In this document: positions 24,134 through 36,993 of the stretch, one piece after another | Position numbering within the stretch: the first letter of the stretch is position 1 | Layout: each line of letters opens with the position of its first letter | From: Piper betle | Lineage: Eukaryota; Streptophyta; Magnoliopsida; Piperales; Piperaceae | Direction of reading: 5' to 3' | DNA: 64,000 nt | NCBI GenBank assembly: GCA_033002965.1 | Contig: JAURVB010014976.1 | Coordinates: 44,095 to 108,094 of the forward strand | Program-made: the position numbers and the translations under genes | Notes under the pieces: model-generated | The model's input: only the letters and a program-made list of their open reading frames with translations | What the model was told of the DNA's origin: nothing | Database searches by the model: none

Positions 24134-27100
24134 TGTAATACCCCAAATCCGGTCCACGCTCGTGAACCGAACTGGCATGTTACTGGCCCCGGTTAGGTAG
24201 GCTAACCCGAACCCAACTCGTGCGGATTAAATCTCGGCGTCTTAAGATGAAGATATGACTCGTCATGTATGGATAAATGCTCAAAATCCTAACATGATAC
24301 TACATGGATGACATGCAAGGTAATTCATACAACAATACGATTACGATAAAAATTAATAAAAATTCTAAAATACAACGGACAGAAGTCTCCCTAAAAGTGC
24401 AATTAGGGTCCACCTTGTCAAAATAATATATACAAGTAGATATGCATATATCAATAATTTCATTAACACACAATCTAATATACTGTAAACTCATTCTAAA
24501 ATTGGGGTCTCAACCCACAACGCTTCCACTGCGCACTCTATTCATGTTTCACATTCTATCGTGTCTTAACATTTAATCATGTCACATCATCATGTCTCAA
24601 GCATTTAATCATATCCTATCATGTCTTAGCATTTCACAACATTCACAATATAATAGCATCATAAATAGAATATTAACCACTCTATCGACTGACATGTGTG
24701 CAAGCGACAACAGTGCTCCTCCATCCAAGCTGGCTCCTCCAACTCGTGATTAATACCTACATATAGTATAAAAATACGTCTGTTACTGTTCCGAAAAATA
24801 AAATAACTATAACAAGCTAGCTATGAGAGCAAACTCTCATCTGAAAGAAAACATCATATGCTCCACGTGAACACTTTGAAGGGCACTACAGAGGAGCCAC
24901 TGGGCTGCAGACCCGGTAGCATCCCGAACTTACTGATCTACTGCTGATGTCGCTCTCGACATTTTCTTACTTCATTTTCTGGTCTTAAATCCTAAGCCTT
25001 CTCCTTACCTCCATATTTCTCCTGGCCTTGAGCACGAAGGCCGAGTACTCTCAGGTAGTCACCTTTAGTACCCTTTGAACCACAAGTCCGGACATGCGCT
25101 GTACTAAACAGTACCCGTAAACCTCCACGTTCTCCGGGTGTGAGGAACTCAAACGCGAAGTTGTCAGGATCCCTCGGGAATGGAACAGTCCGCTGGCACT
25201 AATCCAGAGCCTGCTTTGACTATCACGACATCCGCTCATGGTACGTGCAGTCGATTTCTCCATCTCTCGTCTCATAGAAAATGCGAAAACTACATATATA
25301 TTGTAACACCCCAAATCCGGTCCACGCTCGTGAACCGAACCGGTATGTTACAGGCCCCGGTTTGGTCAGCCAACCCGAACCTAACTCATACGGATCCAAT
25401 CTCGGCGTCTTAAGATGAACATACAACTCGCAATGCATTGATAAATGCACAAACCCTAACATGGTACTACATGAATGACATGCAATACAAACACATACCA
25501 ATACAATTACGATCAAACTCAATGAAAATTCTAAAATAAAACGGACAGAATCTCCCCTAAAAGTGCAATTAGGGTCCACCCTGTCAAAACAATATATACC
25601 AATATATATGCATATATCAACAATTTTAATCACACATAATCTAATATACTGTATATTCATTATAAAACTTGGGCCACACTTCTGCTGTGCACTCTGATCA
25701 CCTCTCACCTCTTGTCATCATATCTTAGCTTTTCATCATGTCATAACATCATGTTTTAACAACTAATCACATCACATCATCATGTTTCAAGAATTTATTC
25801 ACACCATATAATAATATCATAAACACAATATAAACACTCAATTGCCTGACATGTGTGCAAGCGACAACAATGCTCCTCCGTCCAAACTGGCTCCTCCAAC
25901 TCGTAATTGTTACCTACATATAGTATAAAAACACGTCAGTAACAAGTGTTACTGGTCCGAAAAATAAAATAACTATAACAAGCTGGCTATGAGAGCAAAC
26001 TCTCATATGAAAGAAAACACCATATACTCCACGTGAACACTCTGAAGGGCACTACTGAGGAGCCACTGGGCTGCAGACCCGGTAGCATCCCGAACTTATT
26101 GATCTGCTGCTGGTACTGTGCCGCTCTCGACACTTCTTTTTCAGTACTTCATGTGAAACTTTATCCTAAGCCCTTTCCTTACCTCCATATTTCTCCTGGC
26201 CTTGAGCACGAAGGCCGAGTACTCTTAGGCAGTCGCCTTTAGTACCCTTTGAACCACAAGTCCGGACATGCGTTGTACTAAACAGTACCCGTAAACTTCC
26301 ACGTTCTCCGGGTGGAGGAACTCAAACGCGAAGTTGTCAGGATCCCTCGGGAATGGAACAGTCCACTGGCACTAATCCAGAGCCTGCTTTGACTGTCCGG
26401 CATCCGCTCATGGTACGTGCAGTCGATTTTTCCATCTCTCGTCTCACTGAAAACGCGAAAACTATATATATATAGGGCTGGGTAGGGATTTATATAATAG
26501 GCCCGAAGGCAATTTGTGGTAGATCTTGTTTTCGAAATCATCCTCGAGGGATCTCATCCTCGAGGGGTTATTAATCCGGAAAACTGTTCGGTTAAATGAC
26601 CCGAGTTAAGTGGGATCCGATAAAACGCCACTTAACCCGTCCTGCAGATAATAAAATAAACATACAATAGAAGAGCATAAAACAGAGGCGAGTCCTAAAC
26701 GGACCTGGTAGAAGCTCCAAGCGTGTCATCGCGCTTAGGCGGTGAGCTCCTACTCCGTACCTACACATCAAAACTAAATACTAACGCCCGCTAACTAAAT
26801 GATGAATCAAACTCGTCATGATCAAACACATTCACAATACAAACTTCAACCATAACAATCAAAAATTATAAATGTGAAAGTAATTCCAACTTATCCTATT
26901 AACATCAATCTAATTATATTTCCTAAGTTACGTTGTACTCGATTATCATGCTCAAATTTACTTTAGTTCATCAAATCACTTAACTATCATTCCCTATTAA
27001 TCACATCATGCACATCTTTACTTCATTCATAATCTGGCATTCATCATGACAACTACTCAATTCTAACATGCTATACTAACAATCATCATCAATTTTAAAT

Positions 27101-30056
27101 AACTCAATCGGAGGTAATTATACCTCACGTAGTCGGCAATCGACGACGGCTAGGGTTCCGTCGCGTGTCTCGGAGCTCAAATTTGGCGCTCATCGGCGTC
27201 CGAAGCTCGATCGGGTTCGACTGGGTGAGCCCCGCGGAAGATCCAATGAATTCTGACGAATTCCAGAAATTTTGGTTTTCTGACAGTTTTCGGAGGTTTT
27301 CCGGCAGCTTTCGGCGGTTTTCCGACGACAGTCGCCGGCGGCATCTACTGGCCGGAAAGTGGTCGTGTTGGGTACCCTTGGAACCGGCTCGGCGAGCCCG
27401 ACTCATCTACGAGGTCAACGCAGCCAATGGAGGTGGCGGCTCGCCGAAAAATGAATAAAACCGAGCTGGCGATGATGTTGGCTAGATCCGGCCGGCCACG
27501 GCGGCGATGGCCTCTGTTCCGGTCGGGGAAGGTCGCTGGAGGGCTGAGGGTGCTGAGGCGACCGACCGACCGCGGCGGCGCCGGTCGCCGGCGGCTGAAT
27601 CGGCGACGGAAACGCAACGTGGGCGCGGCATCGCTGCGTGGCTTCCTCGCGTCGCGGCGGCCCGATTGGGGCCGGACCTGGTCGGGTAGCATGGCGACGT
27701 CGTCGCCGGGCTAGGCGGCGACGATCGGCGGCCGGGCGAGCGTCCACGGCAGCGGCGGCGACGTGCACAGTGGCGGCGCATCGAGCAAGGGTTTGGGGAA
27801 GAAAAGAAGGGCGCGGGGGTGTGTGGTGGCCAAGTCGTAAATATTACTTGACTCGTCTCCGACTCGAGTCAAAATAATATTTAAGTCGAAAAAAAATTCC
27901 AAAAAAATTTGGGAAAAATCCCATAAAATCAAACAACACCATAACATCATAATGATATGCTCTAGAACTATCAACCCAGCCAAAATGCCCGTTACGCGTC
28001 CTAACGCAGTAAACAGCCTAAAACTAATTCTACGATCCATTATATATCATAATAAAAAAAATGAACTACATACTTTCATATATTCTGATAACTTATTCTT
28101 TTCTGCTGTGTTCATGACGTTATCATCATATACTTGGGTACACATGACCCTCATGGCTCATACACGAGACCGGCGTCGGCTCAGTACACGTGTTCTGAAA
28201 CTGACTCGACTCGAAAATAACGGTCGAACCGACCGGTTCTGAATATAAAACCCTGACTCGAATCGTGGGTTTTACATATATATAGGGCTGGGTAGGGATT
28301 TATATAATAGGCCCGAAGGCAACTTGTGGTAGATCTTGTTTTCGAAATCATCCTCGAGGGGGTTATTAATCCAAAAATCTGTTCGGCTAGATGACCCGAG
28401 TTAAGTGGGATCCGATAAAATGCCACTTAACCCTCCCCGTAGGCATTAAATCAAACATACAATAGAAGAGAGTAAAAATAGAGTCGAGTCCTAAACGGAC
28501 CTGCTAGAAGCTCCAACCGTGTCATCGCGCCTAGCCGGCGAGCTCCTACTCCGTACCTACACATCAAAATTAAATACTAACGCCCGCTAATTAAATGATG
28601 CATCAAACTCAATGAACATCAATCAACAATCAAATAATCGTAAGTATGAAAAATAATTCTAACTAATCCTATTCATACCAATTTTAATGTATTTTTACGT
28701 CATACTAGATTAGCATGCTCATATTTACTTCATCTCATTAGATCACTTATCCTCCATGCACTATCAATCACATCACGTAACTTATCACTTTATCCATAAT
28801 TAGTCATTATCATGACAATTAATCAATCCTTGCATGCTATGTTGTGCTAACAATCATCAAATTAAATCATTAACTCGGAGGTAATTATACCTCAAATCAT
28901 CGACAATCAGCGATGGCTAGGGTTTTGTCGCGCGTCTCGAAGCTCGAATTCGGCACTCGTCGACATCCGAAGTTCGATCAGGATTGACCGGATGAACTTG
29001 GCGGAAGATCCGGTGAATTCCAGCAAATCTGGTTTTCCGGTAGGTTCCGGCGGTTTTTCGGCAGGTTTTAGGGGTTTTTCGGCAACCTTCCGACGGTTTT
29101 CCGGCGACAGTCGCCGGCGGCATCTACTGGCTGAATAGCATGGTTATTGGGTACCATTGGAACTGGCTCGGCGAGCCCGACTCATCTACGATGTTGACGT
29201 GGCCAGTGGAGGCGGCAGCTCGCCGGAAAATGCCTAGAATAGAGCGGCGGCGATGGGTGAAGAAATCTAGCCTGTTTGGGCGGTGATGGCCTCTGCTCCG
29301 GTCGTGAAAGATCACTGGAGGGTTGAGGGTGTCGAGGCTACCCCTGATCGTGGCGGCGACAGTCGCCGGCGGTGAAATCGGCGACGCAACCGAAACGTAG
29401 CCACGGCGATTCCGACGTCACAGCGGCCTGGCAGCGGCCGAGTCTGGTCGGGGCGGCACGGCAACACTGCGGCGTGGGCCTGGCGGTGACGATCGGCGAA
29501 GGATGACGTCGACGGAGGTGGCGGCGATAAAGAAAAGGTGGCGGCGCGGCTAGGGTTTGGATGGGGAAGGAGGAAGAAACGTCGGGGAAGTGAGAAAAAC
29601 AACTGGGTGGCAATATCGTAAATATTACTTGACTCGTGTCCGGCTAGAGTCAAGAATAATAACTAAGGCATATTAAATCCTAAAAAAATCGGGAAAAATC
29701 CCAAAAATCAATCAAACACCACAACATTATAATGATATGCTCTATGACTAACAACCCACCCAAACTGCCCGTAACGCGTCCTAACGCGGTAAACAACCTA
29801 AAACTAATTCTACGATCCACTATATATAAAAATAAAGAAAATGACAGGCATACTCTCATATATTCTGATAACTTATTCTGTTCTGCTGTGTTCATGATGT
29901 TATCATCATATACTTGGGTACGCATGACCCTCATAGCTCATACACATGACTGGCGTCGGCTCAGTACATGTATTATGAAACTGACTCGACTCGAAAATAA
30001 TGGTCAAATCGACCGGTTTTGAATATAAAACCTTGACTCGAATCGTGGGTTTTACA
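24134..30056 (-). mobile_element. Solo LTR C1, inserted in LTR B
   Basis: On the plus strand it begins TGTAATACCCC and ends GGGTTTTACA, so the element is on the minus strand. Perfect duplications AAGGG flank it (24129-24133 and 30057-30061). It is itself split by LTR C2; without that it is about 2.95 kb. The LTR B text resumes at 30057. Confidence 0.9.
25312..28276 (-). mobile_element. Solo LTR C2, inserted in LTR C1
   Basis: A 2,965-bp LTR from TGTAACACCCC to GGGTTTTACA, flanked by TATAT (25307-25311 and 28277-28281). The target is the TATA-box run of C1, whose text continues at 28282 with ATAGGGCTGGGTAGG. The GC island (about 27130-27830) is open in several frames on both strands but is not a gene. 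Confidence 0.9.
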
Positions 30057-30867
30057 AAGGGAGAGTTTGAATGACCAAGGAAAGTTATGGAAAGAGAATG
30101 ATATAGAAAGGGGATATTTTTGCCCGAGGTTGACGACTCCCATTATTGCCCTTATGAGACTTCTTGAGAAAGTATGAGGTTTTTATTCAACAAGAGGGTT
30201 GGCTCTCCTGTGTCAGATTGATATTAGTTATTTATGAACCAGTAATGCTCTTTACAGATGTATTTCTATTATATATGTAGGTGAGAATCGCTAGGGATGA
30301 GCACTGTCAGGATAGTGGAGGAGCAGCACTGAATCGCGCACAGATGTATCTGCCGATTGTAATTGGTGATGTGTTGAACTATGTGGATAATGAAGTCAAA
30401 TGTTATTATGTAAACTATTATAGATATTATGCATGTGAATGAAAATGGAAAGTTGAAAATGAACAGGGTGAGCTATGGAGAGAGGGTAACTAGAATGTGA
30501 AATCATGTTATGTTTGGGTTTTGCTTTCGATTTTTATCATTATAAATATATAATGTTATTGTTGACAGGGTGGCTTCTATTGCACTTTTAAGGGAAATTC
30601 TGTCCATTTTTTTATTTAAAATAGATATTTCTTTTAAACTTCTGTCCCATTGGTTTGTTTGTGTTCTTGTTTTCTCATCATAGCATGCATGTAGGACCAT
30701 GTTAGAACTCAAGCATCTCATCTATGCTTTGCATGCTACATCATCATCTTGAGACGCCAAGGGTAGATCCGGATCAGCTTAACCAAATCCAATAGATTAG
30801 CGAACAGTTCAGTTGTCGGTGACATTTCCAGGTCGGTTCATAGGTGAACCGAAACAGGGTGTTACAT

Positions 30868-31319
30868 TTAGTAACCCAAAACAATTCCCTCATGTACCAT
30901 AAAATGACACTTCTCCCAATTGCGAACTAAGTTGGTGTTTTCACATCGGTGGAGAACTCGATTAAGAACATGCAAACAACTATTGTAAGTATCACCAAAA
31001 ACAAAGAAATCATTCATAAATACCTCCATTCCATATTCAACCATATCTGAAAAGATGGCCATCATGCATCACTGAAAAGCGGTTGGAACATTGAAAAGGC
31101 AAAATGGCATCCTGCGAAATGCAAATGTACTATATAGGCAAGTGAAGGTTGTTTTCTCTTGGTCCTCTAGGAGGATCGCAATTTGATTGTACCCAAAATA
31201 TCCATCAAGAAAATAATAAAACTGCTTGTCTGCTAGCCTATCGAGCATTTGGTCAATCAATGGTAGTGGAAAATGATCTTTTCTGGTAGCCTTGTTGAGT
31301 TTCTGGTAATTCATGCATA
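30868..31319 (-). pseudogene. Athila-type reverse transcriptase core, dead
   Basis: Encodes the palm region, including DHFPLPLIDQMLDRLADKQF and FLDGYFGYNQI. A stop codon between about 31065 and 31069 breaks the frame after PTAFQ. The catalytic F-x-D-D block reads FMNDF, so the first catalytic Asp is Asn. Both lesions show loss of polymerase function. It is cut on each side by an LTR insertion. Confidence 0.85.
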
Positions 31320-31324
31320 CTCTT

Positions 31325-34255
31325 TGTCACACCCCAAATCCGGTCCAAGCTCGTGAACTGAACTGGCATGTTATAGGCCCCGGTTAGGTCGGCTAACCAG
31401 AACCCAACTCGCGCGGATCTAATCTCGGCGTCTTAAGATGAAGATATTACTCGTCATGCATGGTTGAATGCACAAAATCCTAACATGATTCTACATGGAT
31501 GACATGCAAACTAAATTACACACCATCACAATTACGATCAAACTCAATAAAAATTATAAAATAAAACAGACAGAGTCTCCCTAAAAGTGCAATTAGGGTC
31601 CACCCTGTCAAAACAATATATACCAATATATATATATATATATGCATATATCAACGATTTCAATCACACATAATCTAATATACTATATATTCATTATAGA
31701 ACTTGGGCCACACTTCTGCTGCACACTCTGATCACATCTCACCTCTTGTCATCATATCTTAGCTTTTCATCATGTCATAACATTATCTCATTGCATTTAA
31801 TCATATCCTATCATGTCTTAGCATTTCACATCATTCACAATATAATAGTATCATAAACAAAATATAACCACTCAATTGACTGACATGTGTGCAAGCGACA
31901 ACAGTGCTCCTCCGTCCAAGCTGGCTCCTCCAACTCGTGATTATTACCTACATATAGTATAAAGACACGTCAGTAACAAGTGTTACTGGTCCGGAAAATA
32001 AAATAACTATAACAAGCTGGCTATGAGAGCAAACTCTCATATGAAAGAAAACATCATATACTCCACGTGAACACTCTGAAGGGCACTACTGAGGAGCCAC
32101 TGGGCTGCAGACCCGGTAACATCCCGAACTTACTAATCTGCTGTTGGTACTGTGCCGCTCTCGGCACTTCTTTTCAGTACTTCACGTAAAACTTTATCCT
32201 AAGCCCTCTCATTACCTCCATATTTCTCCTGGCCTTGAGCACGAAGGCCGAGTACTCTCAAGCAGTCGCCTTTAATACCCTTTGAACCACAAGTCTAGAC
32301 ATGCGCTGTACTAAAAAGTACCCGTAAACCTCCACGTTCTCCGGGTGTGAGGAACTCAAACGCGGAGTTGTCAGGATCCCTCGAGAATGGAACAGTCCGC
32401 TGGCACTAGTCCAGAGCCCACTTTGACTATCACGGCATCTGCTCATGGTATGTGCAATGGTTTCTCCATCTCTCGTCTCACTGAAAACGCGAAAACTACA
32501 TATATATAGGGCTGGGTAGGGATTTATATAATAGGCCCGAAGGCAACTTGTGGTGGATCTTGTTTTCGAAATCATCATCCTCGAGGGGTTATTAATCCGG
32601 AAAACTGTTCGGCTAGATGGCCCGAGTTAAGTGGGATCCAATAAAACGCCACTTAACACCCATCCTGCAAATGATAAGATAAACATACAATAGGAAGACG
32701 TAAAACAGAGTCGAGTCCTAAACGGACCTGGTAGAAGCTCCAAGCGTGTCATCGCGCCTAGGCGGCGAGCTCCTACTCCGTACCTACACATCAAAACTAA
32801 ATACTAACGCCCACTAACTACATGATGCATCAAAATCAATGAATATCACACGACATAATAATCATCCCTCAAATAATCGATCAATAATCAATAATCATAA
32901 AAGTGAAAATAATTCTATCATCCTATTCATTCTAATTTATCGTGTTTCCTAAGTTACATCGTGCTCAATTAGCATGCTTATACTTCATCTCATTAGATCA
33001 CTTACTTAATCTCATCATGCACATCTTTACTTCATTCATAGTATGGAATTCATCATGACAACTAGTTAATTCTAGCATGCTATGCTAACAATCATAATCA
33101 ATTTTAAATAACTCAATCGGAGGTAATTATACCTCATGTAGTCGGCAATCGGTGACGGCTAGGGTTTTGTCGCGTGTCTCGGAGCTCAAATTCGGTGCTC
33201 ATCGGCGTCCTAAGCTCGATCGGGCTTGACTAGGTGAGCCCCGCAGAAGATCCGGTGAATTCCGACGAATTCCACAAATTCCGGTTTTTTGACGGTTTTC
33301 GGCGGTTTTCCGGCAGCTTTCGGCGGTTTTCTGGCGACAGTCGCCGGCGGCGTCTACTGGCCGAAAAGTGGTCGTGTTGGGTACCCTTGGAACCGGCTCG
33401 GCGAGCCCGACTCATCTACGAGGTCGACGCGGCCAACAGAGATGGCAGCTCGCCGGAAAATGCATAAAACCGAGCCGGCGGTGATGGTGGCTAGATCCGG
33501 CAGGCCACGACAGCAATGGCCTCCGTTCCGGTCGGGGAAGGTTGCTGGAGGACTGGGGGTGCTGAGGCGACCGACCGACCGCGGCGGCGCAGGTGGCCAG
33601 CAGCGGAATCGGCGACAGAAGCGCAACGCGGGTGCGGCGGTCCGTTTGGGGCCGGACCTGATCGGGCAGCATGGCGACATCATCGCAGGGCTAGGCGGCG
33701 ACGATCGGCGGCCGGGTGGGGGTCCACGGCAGCGGCGGCAACGCATACAATGGCGGCGCATCGAGGTAAGGGTCGGGGAAGAAGGCACGGGGGAGAAAAA
33801 GACTCGATGGCAAACTCGTAAATATTACTTGACTCGTCTCCGACTAGAGTAAAAAATAATATTTAAGTCTTAGAAAATTCCAAAAAAATGGAAAAAAATC
33901 CCATAAAATCAAACAACACTATAACATCATAATGATATGCTCTAGAACTATCAACCCACCCAAAATGCCCGTAACGCGTCCTAACGCGGTAAACGGCTTA
34001 AAACTAATCCTACGATCGATTATATATCATAATTAAAAAATAAACTGCATACTCTCATATATTCCGATAACTCATTCTTTTCTGCTGTGTTCATGACGTT
34101 ATCATCATATACTTGGGTACACATGACCCTCATGGCTCATACACGAGACCGGCGTCGGCTCAGTACACGTGTTCTGAAACTGACTCAACTCGAAAATAAT
34201 GGTCGAACCGACCGGTTCTAAATATAAAACTCTGACTCAAATCGCGGGTTTTACA
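31325..34255 (-). mobile_element. Solo LTR G in the reverse transcriptase
   Basis: 2,931 bp, plus-strand start TGTCACACCCC and end GGGTTTTACA, with perfect duplications CTCTT (31320-31324 and 34256-34260). The reverse transcriptase frame continues across the site. It contains a TATATATATA run near 31625, the GC island at about 33160-33790 and the W-box-like hairpin near 33830, here with a mutated second arm. Confidence 0.92.
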
Positions 34256-34735
34256 CTCTTCATCCCGTCATTGTCCTTGTTGGAATTAATTCATTTTTCT
34301 CATTGACTATCACCGTCATACCGCCCTTCTTAGGTACACACTGCACAAGACTCACCCAAGAATTGTCAGAAATAGGAAAAATTATACCTGCATCAAGCCA
34401 CTTGATGATCTCTTTCTTAACAATATCCTTCATGATTGGATTCAATCGCCGTTGATGTTCCACCGAGGGTTTACATCCATCTTCAAGAATGATTTTATGC
34501 ATGCAAAAGGAGGGACTAATACCATGAATATCGGTAATAGTCCATCTTATAGTCAGCTTATGCTCTCGCATTATTCTCAACAATTTGTCTTCTTGCATGC
34601 TAGTTAAAGTAGCCAAAATAATAACCGGTAGAGTGTTAGAAGGGCCTAGAAATGCATACCTCAAATGGGATGGAAGTTGTTTCAACTCCAAGGTCGGTGG
34701 GAGTTCAATAAAATCATCGTCGATATTGAAGGTTG
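34256..34735 (-). pseudogene. Athila-type reverse transcriptase, N-terminal part
   Basis: The open stretch 34260-34691 encodes the pre-palm and fingers region with KKEIIKWLDAGIIFPISD and QCVPKKGG, typical of Athila reverse transcriptase. A TGA stands at the Trp codon just before the LTR G insertion point. It belongs with 30868-31319. Confidence 0.8.
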
Positions 34736-34765
34736 CAACTCCAAAGGGTTAAATCTGTCTTGACC

Positions 34766-35530
34766 TCAAGTGAATGTTGGAGTAGGATTTAGGTGCAAAT
34801 ACTCCACTTTCTCCTCAGTACTAAAATCATCAACATCAGAAACTAATGTGGTTGCTAGAGGGTCAAGGGGATACATTTCCTCAAACATGGCTAATGAAGG
34901 AGAATGGATTGCATCAACATAAAAATAATAGTCTGCTGGTTCCGGATATTGCATAGCCTTAAAAAACATTAAAGATCACTTCCTCATTATCCACTCTTAA
35001 TATCAATTCACCAACAATTACATCAATCAATATCCTCCCAGTGGCAAGAAAAGGCATGCCAACTATAATTGGTACATTTGACTCTTCCTCCATATCCACA
35101 ATCACAAAATTAGCTGGGAATATAAATTTATCCACCTTCATAAGTATATTTTCAATCTCCCCTTTTGTAAAAATGTAAGAGCAGTCAACCAATTGCAAAT
35201 TAATTGTGCTATGCTTTAACTCCTCCAAAACCAACTCTTTATATATAGAAAGAGACATCAAATTAATGCTTGCACCTAAGTCACATAATCCTTAACAACA
35301 AAAGTTTGGGCCTATGGCACAAGGGATAGTAAACTGCCCTAAGTCTTTGAGCTTTGGTGGAAGCTTCCTTTGTAGTACGACACTACACTCTTCATTAGGG
35401 CAATTATTTCAAAATCCTCCAACTTTTTCTTCTTAGATAATATTTGCTTCATGAATTTAGCATAGTTCGACATCTTCTCGTGAGTTTTGACATATGAGAT
35501 ATTTATATAAAGTTTCTTAAACACCTTCAA
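34766..35530 (-). pseudogene. Athila-type gag-protease region
   Basis: The piece at 35339-35530 has YAKFMKQILSKKKKLEDFE, a gag/pol linker typical of Athila. Downstream, a frame holds DLGAS, the aspartic protease active site, at about 35270-35285, followed by MPFLATGRILIDV, the retropepsin flap-to-C-terminal region (34959-35261). Stops and frame changes separate these pieces. The piece 34766-34969 carries no known motif. Confidence 0.75.
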
Positions 35531-36005
35531 GAATTGCTAAAATTTATTGTCATGTTTCCTTTTTTGTAGTCTAAGGATATGGAACTCTTGAGGATTGGTT
35601 ATGTTGAGCAAATTAACCATTAGGAGGTAGGACTTCTACCCATCCATCCTTGTTATCTTTATATCATTTAGCCTCCTCTTGATTAACCATGGAAATTGAT
35701 GTCTTTTGATTGTGAGGATTTTCCACTTCTTTACCGCTTCTCAATGTAATGACTTTATATTCTTTACTCTCTCCCCTAGGATTTTAAGTACCACTAGGGA
35801 GTCCCCCTTGTGGCCTATTACTCAATGTACTAGCAATCAGACCCAATTGAGTCTCCAAATTCCTCATGAAAGCCAACTAACTTTGTATAAATTGCATAAA
35901 TATTTCCTCCATAATTGGCTTCTTTTCCTAAGGTTATACTCTATTTTGCTGAAAACCTGGAGGTGCTTGTTGTTGTGGACCTGATGTTAAGGCTTGGTTG
36001 CCTCC
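35531..36005 (-). pseudogene. Decayed Athila-type gag C-terminal spacer
   Basis: Between the gag and protease fragments. No frame is conserved, but position and composition fit the end of gag. No other feature is visible. Confidence 0.45.
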
Positions 36006-36608
36006 TCATGCAAAATTTGGATGATTCCTCCATCCTAGATTGTAAGTATTGGAATAGGGGTTGTCTTGTTGCCTGGTATAACTTCCAACAAAGTAAATTG
36101 ATTCAGGATTATTGACACAATGCTCAGTAGGATGTCCTTCACCACACCACTTACACTTAATTGCTATAATGTTCACCGAATTCACATTCGATTTCATCCC
36201 CAAAGCTTGCACTTGTTTTGACAGAGTAACCACTTGTGCAGACAAAGCGGTTAGCTTATCCAATTCGAGAACACCTCCACTCTTCTTCCTCATTGGTCTG
36301 TCCTGCCCCATCTGATAATGGTTAGATGTCGGCTTTTTTAATAACCCATTAGCTTCTCTATAAGATTTTCTCATGAAGGACCCAGTGGCAGTAGCATCTA
36401 CAATGGATTTAGTTTGTCCATAAAGCCCATTGTATGATGTTTGAATTTGAACCCACAGGGGAATTTCGTAGTATGGACACTTCCTTAGTAAATCCATGAA
36501 CCTTTTCCATGCATCATAGAGCGATTCATTGTCAAGCTGCACAAAAGAAGTAATATCATTATGAAAATTAACAATCTTAGACAGTGGAAAATATTTAAGC
36601 AAAAACAT
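36006..36608 (-). pseudogene. Athila-type gag fragment with zinc knuckle
   Basis: A 200-residue open frame. The retrotransposon gag domain covers roughly residues 1-80, including LYDAWKRFMDLLRKCPY. A coiled-coil-like LTALSAQVVTLSKQVQAL segment follows, then CKWCGEGHPTEHC (residues 152-164), a CX2CX3HX4C zinc knuckle for RNA binding. The N-terminal end of gag runs into 36609-36993 but is broken by stops. Confidence 0.8.
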
Positions 36609-36993
36609 TTTCGCTAATTCATCTCAATTGGTAATAGAATTAGGTGCCTATGCATTTAACCATAATCTCGCATTTTTGGCTAAAGAATATGGCAATAATC
36701 GAATCCGGATACCTTCCTAACACATTTAATTCATTTTAAATGAATTACAAATAGAAATAAAATTGAGCAAGTGAGTGTGAGGATCTTTATATGCCAATTC
36801 TGCGACTTGTCTCACAATTTGCACCATTTAGAACATCACTGGTTTCAACTCAAAGCTATTTGCTTCAAATAGTAGCCTGAAAATGCTTGAATTTAATCCG
36901 TCTAAAATAGGAAGAGCAAACTCTTCCCAAGCTTTTCTGTCATCATCATTGGCTTCCTGTAGAAGATTATTATTCCTTTGCCCTCCCTCAATT
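36609..36993 (-). pseudogene. Broken N-terminal part of Athila-type gag
   Basis: Continues the gag homology upstream with several stops. Ends abruptly where LTR D starts at 36994. Confidence 0.5.

Larger units (their letters stand above)
20661..30866 (+). mobile_element. Solo LTR B, expanded by nested insertions
   Basis: Starts TGTAAAACCCGTGACTCG and ends GGGTGTTACA. Without LTR H and LTR C1 it is about 2.9 kb, the family length. It lies within the Athila-type reverse transcriptase text: GIVLGY ends on the right side and RISNKDLEV resumes on the left. Flanks read TAAA and TAGAA on the minus strand, consistent with a worn TAGAA duplication. It is visibly more diverged than the other solo copies, so it is older. 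Confidence 0.8.
15118..36993 (-). mobile_element. Athila-type Ty3/gypsy retrotransposon, decayed host of nested insertions
   Basis: After mentally removing the insertions, the minus strand reads gag (36993-36006), protease region (35530-34959), reverse transcriptase (34691-34260, 31314-30868, 20660-20405), 3' non-coding sequence (20404-19254 and 16353-15978) and a truncated 3' LTR (15977-15118). Order and wording match the Athila/Tat lineage. Reverse transcriptase text continues exactly across the LTR insertions at 31325-34255 and 20661-30866, which proves both landed inside this element. RNase H and integrase appear deleted between about 20405 and 20340. The 5' LTR is not seen because another LTR begins at 36994. 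Stops and shifts in every domain mean it is dead. Confidence 0.8.
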
